From: SHLQ01 sp964445255
GTDB lineage: Bacteria > Actinomycetota > Acidimicrobiia > Acidimicrobiales > SHLQ01
NCBI GenBank assembly: GCA_964445255.1
Contig: CAYUKM010000028.1
Coordinates: forward strand, 1-25,097
Reading direction: 5' to 3'
DNA: 25,097 bases
Below the pieces are notes generated by a model. That model searched no databases. It had not been told where the DNA came from and worked only from the letters and a program-made list of their open reading frames with translations. A program made the translations under genes and the position numbers. Positions 1-6,554 of this stretch are shown here, piece after piece (position 1 is the stretch's first letter; every line of letters starts with the position of its first letter).

Positions 1-97
1 TTGTGTAGCCCATGTTCGTGAGCAGCTGCTCGAGCTTGGTGCCCTCGCCATGCACATCACCAATGACGTCATAGCCAGGTTCGTCCATGTCGGTCAT
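1..97 (-). CDS. Metallophosphoesterase, N-terminal fragment (gene runs off the window)
   Basis: The first 32 codons are present; the rest lies to the left of position 1. The start of the protein reads MTDMDEPGYDVIGDVHG, followed by a stretch resembling TKLEQLLTNMGY. The GDVHG motif after a hydrophobic beta strand is the first metal-binding motif of calcineurin-like phosphoesterases (PrpE, ApaH and PP2A-like bacterial phosphatases), and the helix after it fits the fold. The ATG at 97-95 was chosen because it sits directly before the motif; a second in-frame ATG is at 88-86. Substrate cannot be told from this fragment. Fold call is fairly safe, exact function is not. Confidence 0.7.
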   Translation of the reverse strand, partial: MTDMDEPGYDVIGDVHGEGTKLEQLLTNMGYT

Positions 98-358
98 TGG
101 CTAAGTGTGCCAGGCATAGTTCGCTCTCCCGCACACATCTCACCCTCACAAGATCGACGGATTCCGATCCTCCGATCCCGACACATTTGACGAGCGCCTA
201 GCCCAGTTCGATCAGATCGTAGAAAGCCTTGAGATAGCGGGCGGATAATCCCCCTCCGATCCGCCGAGCGCAAGCAAAGCCGCGGGCCCGGACCTACTCC
301 CTTAGGTTTGGGCCCGCTTTTGCACTGTGGGTCCTCGCTATCCGGCAAGGGCCAGTAT
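98..358. other. Intergenic region without a convincing gene
   Basis: This stretch lies between the metallophosphoesterase start and the stop of the DUF1353 gene. It contains a degenerate GTGCCAGGCA motif (107-116), the same core on the opposite strand as the hairpin repeats at 5227 and 5846, and a strong hairpin at 282-317. On the plus strand an open stretch from 120 to a TAA at 246-248 ends in a peptide resembling the start of exonuclease VII small subunit. It has no start codon, so I do not call it a gene. Confidence 0.6.
282..317 (-). terminator. Hairpin terminator downstream of the DUF1353/SARP transcription unit
   Basis: GCGGGCCC (282-289) pairs perfectly with GGGCCCGC (310-317). After a 2-nt internal mismatch, ACCTA pairs with TAGGT around a CTCCCT loop. 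It sits about 40 nt past the stop of the minus-strand DUF1353 gene. On the plus strand it is followed by CTTTTGC, so it could work in both directions. The minus-strand side has only a short T-containing tail, so termination in that direction is inference. Confidence 0.6.
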
Positions 359-1120
359 TTATGGACGTATCGGTCCGAAGGCTTCCTTGAAGGAATCCCA
401 CGATTCTCGACGCGTTCCTTCTGCGGCGTCGAAGGCCATCGACAGCAGCGCGGCGAGAAGCGCCGGAGCGGCGAGGAATGGTACGCCGACGTAGGCGATG
501 ACCAATCCGGCGGCAACCTGTTCGCCCCATAGCCCAGCCGCGGGAATCGGCAATAGGGCCAGCACAGCGAGCAGCCACACCGGAGCCGACACCACTACTC
601 CGACGACGAAGCCAATGAGCCCAACGAGTGCGAGCATCGACCAGACGACGAGGCTCAACATTTTCGGGCCGCCACTCTTCAGCCGGGTTCGATACGCGAC
701 CGCGGACCAAATAATCCAGCGTCGTAGGAACCCGACATCGGATTCCTTCAACATGGTGCGGAAGTAGGTATCGATCTGCTGTTCGGAGACGTCAACCGGG
801 CGAGGCGTTGTTCCCGGCTCTCCGATGAAGTAGTCGTGGATCAGCGCGGCTGGCGTGTGTACGCCGTAGCGGCCTACCCACCAACGAAACGGTCCGGGAA
901 TGGACGCCAGGTCGGTCTGCCCGAGCGCTCCATCATCACAACCGCCTTTCACCGTACGCAAGATCTGCTCGTTGGCAGCAGTGACGTCGATGCCGAGCTC
1001 GCCCGTGTAGGTCACATCTGACAGCAGGACAAAGTGCTTCCGGTCGACCTGTCGCAACCCGAGCCCGTCGTCCCCGAACTCGAACTTCCGCCAGTATGCA
1101 GGTTTGGGTGTTGCGGTCAT
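359..1120 (-). CDS. DUF1353 family protein with C-terminal membrane segments
   Basis: A 253-residue protein. Residues 15-145 match the DUF1353 family, known mostly from phage and phage-derived genes: the TDLASIP motif is at about 69-75 and HTPAALIHDYF at about 88-98. The function of DUF1353 is not established. Residues about 154-230 form two or three strongly hydrophobic segments, so this is a DUF1353 domain fused to a membrane anchor. The open frame runs further upstream, but the start at 1120 is chosen because GAAAGG lies 9 nt before the ATG and the longer form would run into the preceding gene. It lies 34 nt behind the SARP-type regulator on the same strand and is probably co-transcribed. 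A hairpin follows its stop. Confidence 0.7.
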   Translation of the reverse strand: MTATPKPAYWRKFEFGDDGLGLRQVDRKHFVLLSDVTYTGELGIDVTAANEQILRTVKGGCDDGALGQTDLASIPGPFRWWVGRYGVHTPAALIHDYFIGEPGTTPRPVDVSEQQIDTYFRTMLKESDVGFLRRWIIWSAVAYRTRLKSGGPKMLSLVVWSMLALVGLIGFVVGVVVSAPVWLLAVLALLPIPAAGLWGEQVAAGLVIAYVGVPFLAAPALLAALLSMAFDAAEGTRRESWDSFKEAFGPIRP

Positions 1121-1154
1121 TTGAGTGCGCCTTTCAAAGTTCGGGCCATGCGGC

Positions 1155-4100
1155 TTAACCTCCAAGCTCGGCCTGCCACGGGACGTAACCGGTTCGTCGT
1201 ATCTGTTCTTCGCCTTGTTTGATAAAGGCGCTGGCGGCATCGTCGCCGACGATGGCGAGTGCATGGCCAATGGCGAGGTCGGCCGGGCCGAGGTGCGCCA
1301 CGCCGGTTCCGAGGATGATCGCGGTGCCGCTACAGGGAGCAAGAACTTCGGCGGCTGCGTGGGCCCATTCGGCGGAGTTGTCCAGCCGCCGACATGCCTC
1401 AATCAATAACGCAGCAGCGGGTGGCGACCAGGGGCCGGTGGGATTCTGACGGAGCTCGTCGGTCGCCTGGGATGCAAGGGCGGCGGCCTCGTCTCGTCGG
1501 CCGATCGCGGCCAGGTTGAATGCCTCAGCACAGCGCCAGCCGACGTTCGGTTCAATCAAGCCTCTCGCCCCTTCGAGCAGCTCCATCGCTTCGCCGAAGC
1601 GATTCTCGCGCCACAACCCGTGCCAACTCTGGGCGCCGAAACTGGTGAAGGCGTCGGCAACGCCCAACCGAAAGCCGGTAGCGAGGGTCGACTCGGGATC
1701 GATGACGGTGTCGAGCATGCCAACTTGACCCATTGCCGACTCGGTCAACTCCAGCGCCCATTGAACTCTGGCGGATGGATAGACGAATTGTTCGGCTCGG
1801 GCCTCGTCGAGCCGGCGCGTCAGCGCGTCGTCGAGTTGGTGAGAAATGCTGAATAGCATCGCCCGAAACTTGAGGTGGGTGCGAGCGTAGGAGGGCTCGA
1901 GTAGCGCGATTAACTTGTCGAACTCGTCGACCGTGCGTACGTCAGGTTGACGTTGATGGCCGACCTGCAGCTGTTCGTGACGGAACTCGGCCCACATCTC
2001 GTCGTCGGCCATCTCCTCGCGAGTTACCCCCTGCTGGGTTTGTTCATCTACGAGATCCAACCGGTCGCCGAGCCGCGCTGCTCGAACGAACTGATAGAGG
2101 AATTGGCCACGGAGCCGGTTGTCGACGATCAAATCGGAGTCGACCTGGCTAAGTAGCTGGAGTAGCGATGCATCGCCCCCGTGACGTTCGGTTGCGGGTA
2201 GTCCAACGAGGGCAGCGCGAGCCATCCCGTCGGCGGACCCCTGTGCCTGAGCTGCATCGAAGACGACCTGACGGTATTGCTCCATTCGGTTTAGGTCGCC
2301 CGAGCGAGCGGTCACCTCGGCTCGCAGCATGAGCAAGTCGAGCGACACCTCTTCCCCGAGCGATTCGAATGTCTCGACCGCGTATTCACAGGCGGAACGA
2401 GCTTCGGTGAATGAGAGAGCGTCGGACAGTTTCGTCGCCTCGTCCCAGAGCAATTTGGCAGCGGTTCTGGACTCGTCCTCGGTACCCGTCACGAACGCGC
2501 CGCGGATGTAGCGGACACGGTCCGCGGCCGGCAGGTTCTCTAGATCGATCAATGACCGGTAGGTCTGGCTGCGCCGAAGTCGCGATGCCCGTTGAGCGAA
2601 CGCCTCGGTTGTCAGGATGTGGTCGAACCTGAATCGGCCGAGTTGTTCGGCTTCGATCACCAACCCGGCAGCCATCGCCGTCTCGAGGTGCATCAGTGCT
2701 TGCTCGGGGGTGATCTTTCCGAGCGCTGCCACCGTGGCGACATCGAACTCATAGCCAACCAGTCCCGCGTTGGTGAGCACACCGGCGACCGCACTATCTA
2801 CCCGCCCACACACCGCCTGCGCGTGGTGCTCCTCGATAGTGAGTGTAGATCCGGTCACCAGGTCGTCTGGTTCCTTCGCATCCCTGATCAATGCCGATCC
2901 CACCAGCGGGTTTCCCTGCGACAACGCGTGAACCTGGGATGCGAACCGGTACACGCGGGCAGGATTCTCATCGGGGAACCTCGCGGCAACCATTTGTTGG
3001 ATAGAGGTCAGCGATAGCGGGTCGACGTCGATCACGTTGACGATTCCCGTGTCTTGTCGTTTTCGCAGCTCGTTGATGACTCCCGACCAGGCGGAATCGG
3101 CACTTGCGGGACGCGTCGTTGCCAAGATGAGTACACGACCGGGTAGTGACCCCGACGCGAGCCAGCTGAACAGCAACGTCGACTGCGGATCACTCTGATG
3201 CAAGTCCTCGAGCACGATGACCAAGGGAGACGAATCAGCCAGAGTTGCGATGGTTCGTTCAACGTCTCGCCAGAAGACAAGATTGGCCGCTCCCGGGTCG
3301 GGGGAGGCGCTGAGTTGTTCGAGCGCGTCGGTTGCTTCAGGTAAGGCTTGCAACCACATGGCGTACGCGGCGGAACTACCGGTCGAGTTCGTTCCGGCAC
3401 GAACGTTTGCCCCATCGATCTGGTTGGCGAACTGCGCCACGAGTTCGCTCTTGCCGATACCCGCGTCGCCGTTGACCACCACCACCGACCCACGTCCGTT
3501 CCGGCCGGTCGCCGAGGACCACGAATCGGCGATGCTATTGAGGGCCGCGTCTCGGCCAACAAACACCGACGCCCTTGGCGTAAGCAGCAACGGGAGCGGG
3601 TCGATTCTCGTGGGTTGCTCCGCCACAGTTGCCGGTGCATCCGCGATCGGGTTCTCGTCGTTGAGTAAAGCGAGTTCGGCAGCATCCAACTCTGCGCTTC
3701 CACCCAAACCGAGGTCACCGCGAAGGCGTGCTCTGCATGCTTGGAGGATCGAAAGAGCATCACGCCGCCTGTTCAACCGATAGAGGGCACTCGACGCCGC
3801 GATAACGAGCGGCTCGTTATAAGGGTCATCGTTGGTGGCGTCGAGAATCTGTTCCTCAATGTCACGAAGCTGGTCGGGGGTTGCCCGACGTGCAATGTCC
3901 TCGGTGGCGGCGATTCGTTTGCGAACCAAGCGAGCGGCCTCGCCCGCGACACCATCGCCAGCCTCTACGCCGTCAAACGGGCGTCCCTTCCACAACTTGA
4001 TGCCTTCGAGTTGTGCGTCGATGTCAGATCCGTCCAGGAGGCCATCGAAACGCCACGCGTCTACATCGACCTCTCCAGAAATTCGATAGCGGCCTGCCTC

Positions 4101-4361
4101 GTTGACGATCAGCGCGTCCTTGTCGGCTAGACGTCCGACCAACGAATAGACCGCTTGCGTGCCGGTCTTGGGAAGGTCCTCACCCCACAGGGCATCGAGG
4201 ATCCCATCGGCCTCCATGCCGTTGGGCCCGGCCGCTACGAGCACCGAGAGCAACCGGGTGTGTTGCTGGGTCAGCGTCTGTTGCTCGGTGCCGCGGCAAA
4301 GAAGCGGCACGCCGAGGCACCGCAAACAAAGAGCCTGAGTAGACAGGATGGTTCCCGCCAT
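1155..4361 (-). CDS. SARP/AfsR-type transcriptional regulator with BTAD and AAA ATPase domains
   Basis: A 1068-residue regulator. Residues about 15-108 form an OmpR-type winged helix typical of SARPs (LDALWG near 55-60, RYRI before a VDVDAWRF segment). Residues about 115-235 are the bacterial transcriptional activator domain, with LYRLNRRRDALSI as its hallmark helix. An NTPase domain follows: Walker A GDAGIGKS at 298-305 and a Walker B-like LVIVLEDLH at 380-388. The remaining roughly 600 residues are Ala/Leu/Glu-rich and helical, as in the TPR-like sensor tails of AfsR and MalT/LuxR-type ATPases. There is no C-terminal LuxR helix-turn-helix, so DNA binding must rest on the N-terminal domain. 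The ATG at 4361 has GGGAG 8 nt upstream. SARPs usually activate transcription from 11-bp-spaced repeats; such repeats lie in the divergent spacer next door. The signal sensed and full target set are unknown. Confidence 0.85.
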   Translation of the reverse strand: MAGTILSTQALCLRCLGVPLLCRGTEQQTLTQQHTRLLSVLVAAGPNGMEADGILDALWGEDLPKTGTQAVYSLVGRLADKDALIVNEAGRYRISGEVDVDAWRFDGLLDGSDIDAQLEGIKLWKGRPFDGVEAGDGVAGEAARLVRKRIAATEDIARRATPDQLRDIEEQILDATNDDPYNEPLVIAASSALYRLNRRRDALSILQACRARLRGDLGLGGSAELDAAELALLNDENPIADAPATVAEQPTRIDPLPLLLTPRASVFVGRDAALNSIADSWSSATGRNGRGSVVVVNGDAGIGKSELVAQFANQIDGANVRAGTNSTGSSAAYAMWLQALPEATDALEQLSASPDPGAANLVFWRDVERTIATLADSSPLVIVLEDLHQSDPQSTLLFSWLASGSLPGRVLILATTRPASADSAWSGVINELRKRQDTGIVNVIDVDPLSLTSIQQMVAARFPDENPARVYRFASQVHALSQGNPLVGSALIRDAKEPDDLVTGSTLTIEEHHAQAVCGRVDSAVAGVLTNAGLVGYEFDVATVAALGKITPEQALMHLETAMAAGLVIEAEQLGRFRFDHILTTEAFAQRASRLRRSQTYRSLIDLENLPAADRVRYIRGAFVTGTEDESRTAAKLLWDEATKLSDALSFTEARSACEYAVETFESLGEEVSLDLLMLRAEVTARSGDLNRMEQYRQVVFDAAQAQGSADGMARAALVGLPATERHGGDASLLQLLSQVDSDLIVDNRLRGQFLYQFVRAARLGDRLDLVDEQTQQGVTREEMADDEMWAEFRHEQLQVGHQRQPDVRTVDEFDKLIALLEPSYARTHLKFRAMLFSISHQLDDALTRRLDEARAEQFVYPSARVQWALELTESAMGQVGMLDTVIDPESTLATGFRLGVADAFTSFGAQSWHGLWRENRFGEAMELLEGARGLIEPNVGWRCAEAFNLAAIGRRDEAAALASQATDELRQNPTGPWSPPAAALLIEACRRLDNSAEWAHAAAEVLAPCSGTAIILGTGVAHLGPADLAIGHALAIVGDDAASAFIKQGEEQIRRTGYVPWQAELGG

Positions 4362-4424
4362 TTAGCAATCTCCCGCGTTGGATTACTTGTGTATCTACTG
4401 CTCTTTTTCTACCTCTTTTTCCGC

Positions 4425-4463
4425 CGTGAGGCCATGCGAGAACGCTGTGAGGTTGCTGTGAGG
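4425..4463 (+). promoter_or_regulatory. Candidate SARP operator: three GTGAGG heptamers
   Basis: CGTGAGG at 4425-4431, TGTGAGG at 4446-4452 and TGTGAGG at 4457-4463 are direct repeats. The last two are embedded in identical 10-mers (GCTGTGAGGT) exactly 11 bp apart; the first is 21 bp before the second. Known SARPs bind heptameric direct repeats with 11-bp (or 22-bp) periodicity. The site lies between the divergent SARP gene (start 4361) and the ECF sigma gene (start about 4507). A small inverted repeat, TTCAC/GTGAA (4469-4482), follows. Binding is inferred, not shown. Confidence 0.55.
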
Positions 4464-4506
4464 TGCCCTTCACGAAGGTGAACTCCGACAACGGAGGTGG
4501 GTGCAA

Positions 4507-5004
4507 GTGCACGGGAATTGGCGCGAAATCGAGAACGTAGAAGGCTTGTGGAGGCGTCACTACGACGACGTGCATCGTTATGTGCTCCGTCGATGCGGCG
4601 ACGATGACATTGCGCAAGACTTGGCAGCCGAAACGTTCTTGCATGCCGCCCAAGCGAGTCGTCGCGGAACGGTGATCACGGCCGGTTGGCTCATGGTTGT
4701 TGCCAGCCGACGCCTCGCCGACCACTGGCGTTCGAGCTACCGAGCAACGGCGCTGCGCGACCGGATCGCCCATGATCAACACACCCGAGGCCACGTTGTT
4801 GCCGAGGTGACGCTCGAAGGATCGCTCGAGCAGGCGCTCGGGCGCCTCTGCGAGTCGCAGCGGTCAGGTCTCGTCTTGCGATATGGCCAGGATCGGTCCG
4901 TCCAAGAGGTCGCCGACCACCTCAACCTGTCCTACGCCGCCACCGAGTCGCTGCTCAGTCGAGGTCGACGTCGGCTACGGCAGGAGTACCAATCGCTTAG
5001 CTAG
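4507..5004 (+). CDS. ECF-type RNA polymerase sigma factor
   Basis: About 165 residues, the usual size for an ECF sigma factor with only regions 2 and 4. Region 2 is the N-terminal half (LWRRHYDDVHRYVLRR, then DIAQDLAAETFLHA, the core-binding and -10 recognition helices). Region 4 is LGRLCESQRSGLVLRYGQ followed by SVQEVADHLNLSYAATESLL, a clear helix-turn-helix for -35 recognition. The GTG at 4507 is preferred over the GTG at 4501 because GGAGG (4493-4497) lies 9 nt before the former and only 3 nt before the latter. No anti-sigma factor gene follows, unlike many ECF loci. The divergent SARP gene and the GTGAGG repeats about 45 nt upstream suggest SARP control. Confidence 0.85.
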   Translation: MHGNWREIENVEGLWRRHYDDVHRYVLRRCGDDDIAQDLAAETFLHAAQASRRGTVITAGWLMVVASRRLADHWRSSYRATALRDRIAHDQHTRGHVVAEVTLEGSLEQALGRLCESQRSGLVLRYGQDRSVQEVADHLNLSYAATESLLSRGRRRLRQEYQSLS

Positions 5005-5225
5005 ACCCGCGGCGTCGGCCTCGTGGCCGCCATCACTTGCGCAGCAAGACGGCCTCGCAGCACTCACAGTCGGGCCGGCCTCTGGCAACCTCGGAGGCGC
5101 ACGCGTCTGCGCCGAACTGCTAGCCGACCAGGTTCCGCTCGTATCCGTCCGCCAAGCAGCGGCGAGCAGCTCAAACGGTGCGGGGCCACGACCTCAGGGT
5201 CGACGTCTTCTGTCGAGCCAGGCAT
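5005..5225. other. Intergenic, no supported gene
   Basis: All three plus frames here are Arg/Ser/Pro-rich run-ons of the sigma factor reading frames, and none has a recognisable domain or ribosome binding site. I see no anti-sigma gene, which would be the expected neighbour. Confidence 0.5.
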
Positions 5226-5226
5226 C

Positions 5227-5280
5227 CGCCGCCAACGCAGCGCCTAACCAAAATGTAACGTGCCTGGCACGTTGCGTTGG
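5227..5280 (+). repeat. Hairpin repeat, copy 1 (next to the hydrolase stop)
   Basis: Positions 5227-5270 match 5846-5889 at 42 of 44 bases in the same orientation. This copy folds into a nested hairpin. AACGTGCC (5257-5264) and GGCACGTT (5266-5273) form a perfect inner stem with a one-base loop. CCAACGC (5232-5238) and GCGTTGG (5274-5280) form an outer stem, leaving the GCGCCTAACCAAAA part as a one-sided bulge. It begins 6 nt from the stop of the minus-strand hydrolase gene and could also act as a terminator. Confidence 0.8.
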
Positions 5281-5285
5281 AGAAC

Positions 5286-5834
5286 TCAGCCAATGAGCTC
5301 GCGGAGATAGCGCTGACCAGCGGGCCAGGTGTCGAGCAGTGCGTCTGATCCGAGATGTAGGTGATCGCCGGCAATCTCTAGCTTGGACTCCCACGACGTG
5401 GCGAACCTCCGGGCGCGGTCCAGCGTCAGAAGCGGATCGTTGGTGCTCGCAACGACCGTGCTTGGGAACGGCAACGAGTCCATAGGGATGGGCTGGAAGC
5501 GTTTGTAGAGGCTGTCGGGTTCGGCCCAGTCGTCCTCGACATCGGCCGGTGCCACGAGCAGCGCTGCTTCGACCGGGCCATCGTGGGCTGACGACCAATG
5601 CGCAACCGCGACACAGCCCAACGAGTGGGCGACAAGTACGGCAGGAGTCGACGACGATGCAACGGCGTTGTTGATCGTTGCGACCCACTCTGCTCGCGTC
5701 CCACCCGCGGGATCGGCTTGATCAACCCATGAGCAGTTCGGCAATGACGCAGCCCAACGATGATGCCAATGATCGGCACCCGAACCCCCTCCGCCAGGAA
5801 TGAGCAAATACCGGAGTTCGGAACTAACAGGCAT
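5286..5834 (-). CDS. RBBP9/YdeN-type alpha/beta hydrolase
   Basis: A 182-residue small serine hydrolase. The nucleophile motif AHSLGC places the catalytic Ser at about residue 71. The acid is probably Asp133 in STNDPLL and the base His158 or His160 in GDHLHLGS. An N-terminal IPGGGGSGADHWHHRW segment matches the oxyanion-loop region of the RBBP9/YdeN family (a DUF whose members act as small-ester hydrolases of mostly unknown substrate). The ATG at 5834 was chosen; a TTG at 5870 would translate the adjacent repeat and is unlikely. No clear Shine-Dalgarno is visible. The gene fills almost all the space between two direct copies of the hairpin repeat, which gives it a cassette-like look. Confidence 0.8.
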   Translation of the reverse strand: MPVSSELRYLLIPGGGGSGADHWHHRWAASLPNCSWVDQADPAGGTRAEWVATINNAVASSSTPAVLVAHSLGCVAVAHWSSAHDGPVEAALLVAPADVEDDWAEPDSLYKRFQPIPMDSLPFPSTVVASTNDPLLTLDRARRFATSWESKLEIAGDHLHLGSDALLDTWPAGQRYLRELIG

Positions 5835-5845
5835 AGCTACAGTGT

Positions 5846-5895
5846 CGCCGCCAACGCAGCGCCTAACCAAAACGTAAGGTGCCTGGCACCGTTAC
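5846..5895 (+). repeat. Hairpin repeat, copy 2 (next to the hydrolase start)
   Basis: Second copy of the element at 5227, same orientation, 619 bp away. The inner stem is GGTGCC (5878-5883) with GGCACC (5885-5890). Relative to copy 1, the C-G pair at 5259/5271 has become a G-C pair at 5878/5890. This is a compensatory change that keeps the hairpin. The outer stem of copy 1 is not conserved here. It begins 11 nt upstream of the hydrolase start codon. Confidence 0.8.
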
Positions 5896-6056
5896 AAGAC
5901 GTAGCGGGGCAGTACTTGCGCTATTACGTCTCGATGAATAGAACCGTCGTTCGTAATTTCGAACCTCGAGTGGAGCGGAGATCAGACGGTCAACGCGGTG
6001 AACACTGCGACGGCGTTGCCGATCATGCTCGCAATGATCAGGCGTTGTGTGGAGGC

Positions 6057-6218
6057 GTGAGCGTCCGCGAGCTTGGTCGGGTCGAGACACTTGAGCTCAT
6101 GGCCCTAGTTCTGGCTCACCTCAATCACGCAGAAGTAGCCGGCGAGGTGTCGGCGCGTGTGCCGATGCTTCTAGGTATCCGCGACAAGCTTGCCCGCGCC
6201 CTCCGGGAGGAACTATGA
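6057..6218 (+). CDS. Small hypothetical protein, coupled to the downstream HTH gene
   Basis: The reading frame ends at a TGA that overlaps the next gene's ATG (ATGA at 6215-6218), a typical sign of translational coupling. The C-terminal 45 residues (SVRELGRVETLELM, then LAHLNHAEVAGEV and MLLGIRDKLARALREEL) look like amphipathic helices of a real protein. The start is uncertain: GTG 6057 follows GGAGG almost without spacing, and ATG 6099 has no clear ribosome binding site. The frame stays open upstream through the repeat at 5846, which is probably accidental. No family recognised. Confidence 0.45.
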   Translation: MSVRELGRVETLELMALVLAHLNHAEVAGEVSARVPMLLGIRDKLARALREEL

Positions 6219-6460
6219 GCTATAACACGACCGATGCGGCGCTCGCCGCAGCGGCGATCTCTAAGCATCGTTCGGGGCTCGACGACGAAGTTGGTGCGGC
6301 GCTAGCTGTGGTCGGACTGAGCGCCGATCGAGTTCATCGAGAAGCAGCGATTCGTGATGACATGATTCGAGTTGCACATCGCTCCGGTGCTTCATTGCGT
6401 CAGCTCGCCGAAGTCTCCGGTCTCGGCCGAAAGGCTGTCACCGCGATCGTTGGCGAATAG
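6215..6460 (+). CDS. Small helix-turn-helix protein
   Basis: An 81-residue protein. GGGAGG lies 5 nt before the ATG, a good ribosome binding site. The C-terminal part (GASLRQLAEVSGLGRKAVTA, about residues 58-77) fits a helix-turn-helix of the kind seen in small regulators; the N-terminal 50 residues are Ala-rich helix. It overlaps the preceding small gene by 4 nt. The pair could be a regulator with a partner protein (for example an antitoxin-like module), but nothing in the sequence proves this and the upstream partner matches no toxin I recognise. Confidence 0.6.
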   Translation: MSYNTTDAALAAAAISKHRSGLDDEVGAALAVVGLSADRVHREAAIRDDMIRVAHRSGASLRQLAEVSGLGRKAVTAIVGE

Positions 6461-6554
6461 AACGGCTTAGGATTTCGCCGTCACACCGCAGGCATAACTT
6501 GTTGTCTATGGGAGACAGCGGATCGAAGATGACCGACGAGCAGCCGACATCACC

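Noticed and set aside
3032..3763. Antisense and alternate-frame ORFs within the SARP gene
   Set aside because: Composition (Arg, Ser, Pro rich) is typical of shadow frames and the 1068-residue frame carries clear domains.
5240..5280. Integron attC site suggested by GCCTAAC in the hairpin repeat
   Set aside because: The second core (GTTRRRY able to pair with GCCTAAC) is missing downstream in both copies, and no integrase gene is present. Kept only as an analogy in the cassette finding.
4883..5296. Possible anti-sigma gene after the sigma factor
   Set aside because: The frame starts inside the sigma gene, runs into the repeat, has low-complexity composition and no membrane segment or zinc motif.
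5760..6218. Long 152-residue version of the small protein ending at 6218
   Set aside because: Its first half translates the hydrolase antisense strand and the hairpin repeat, so only the last part is likely real.
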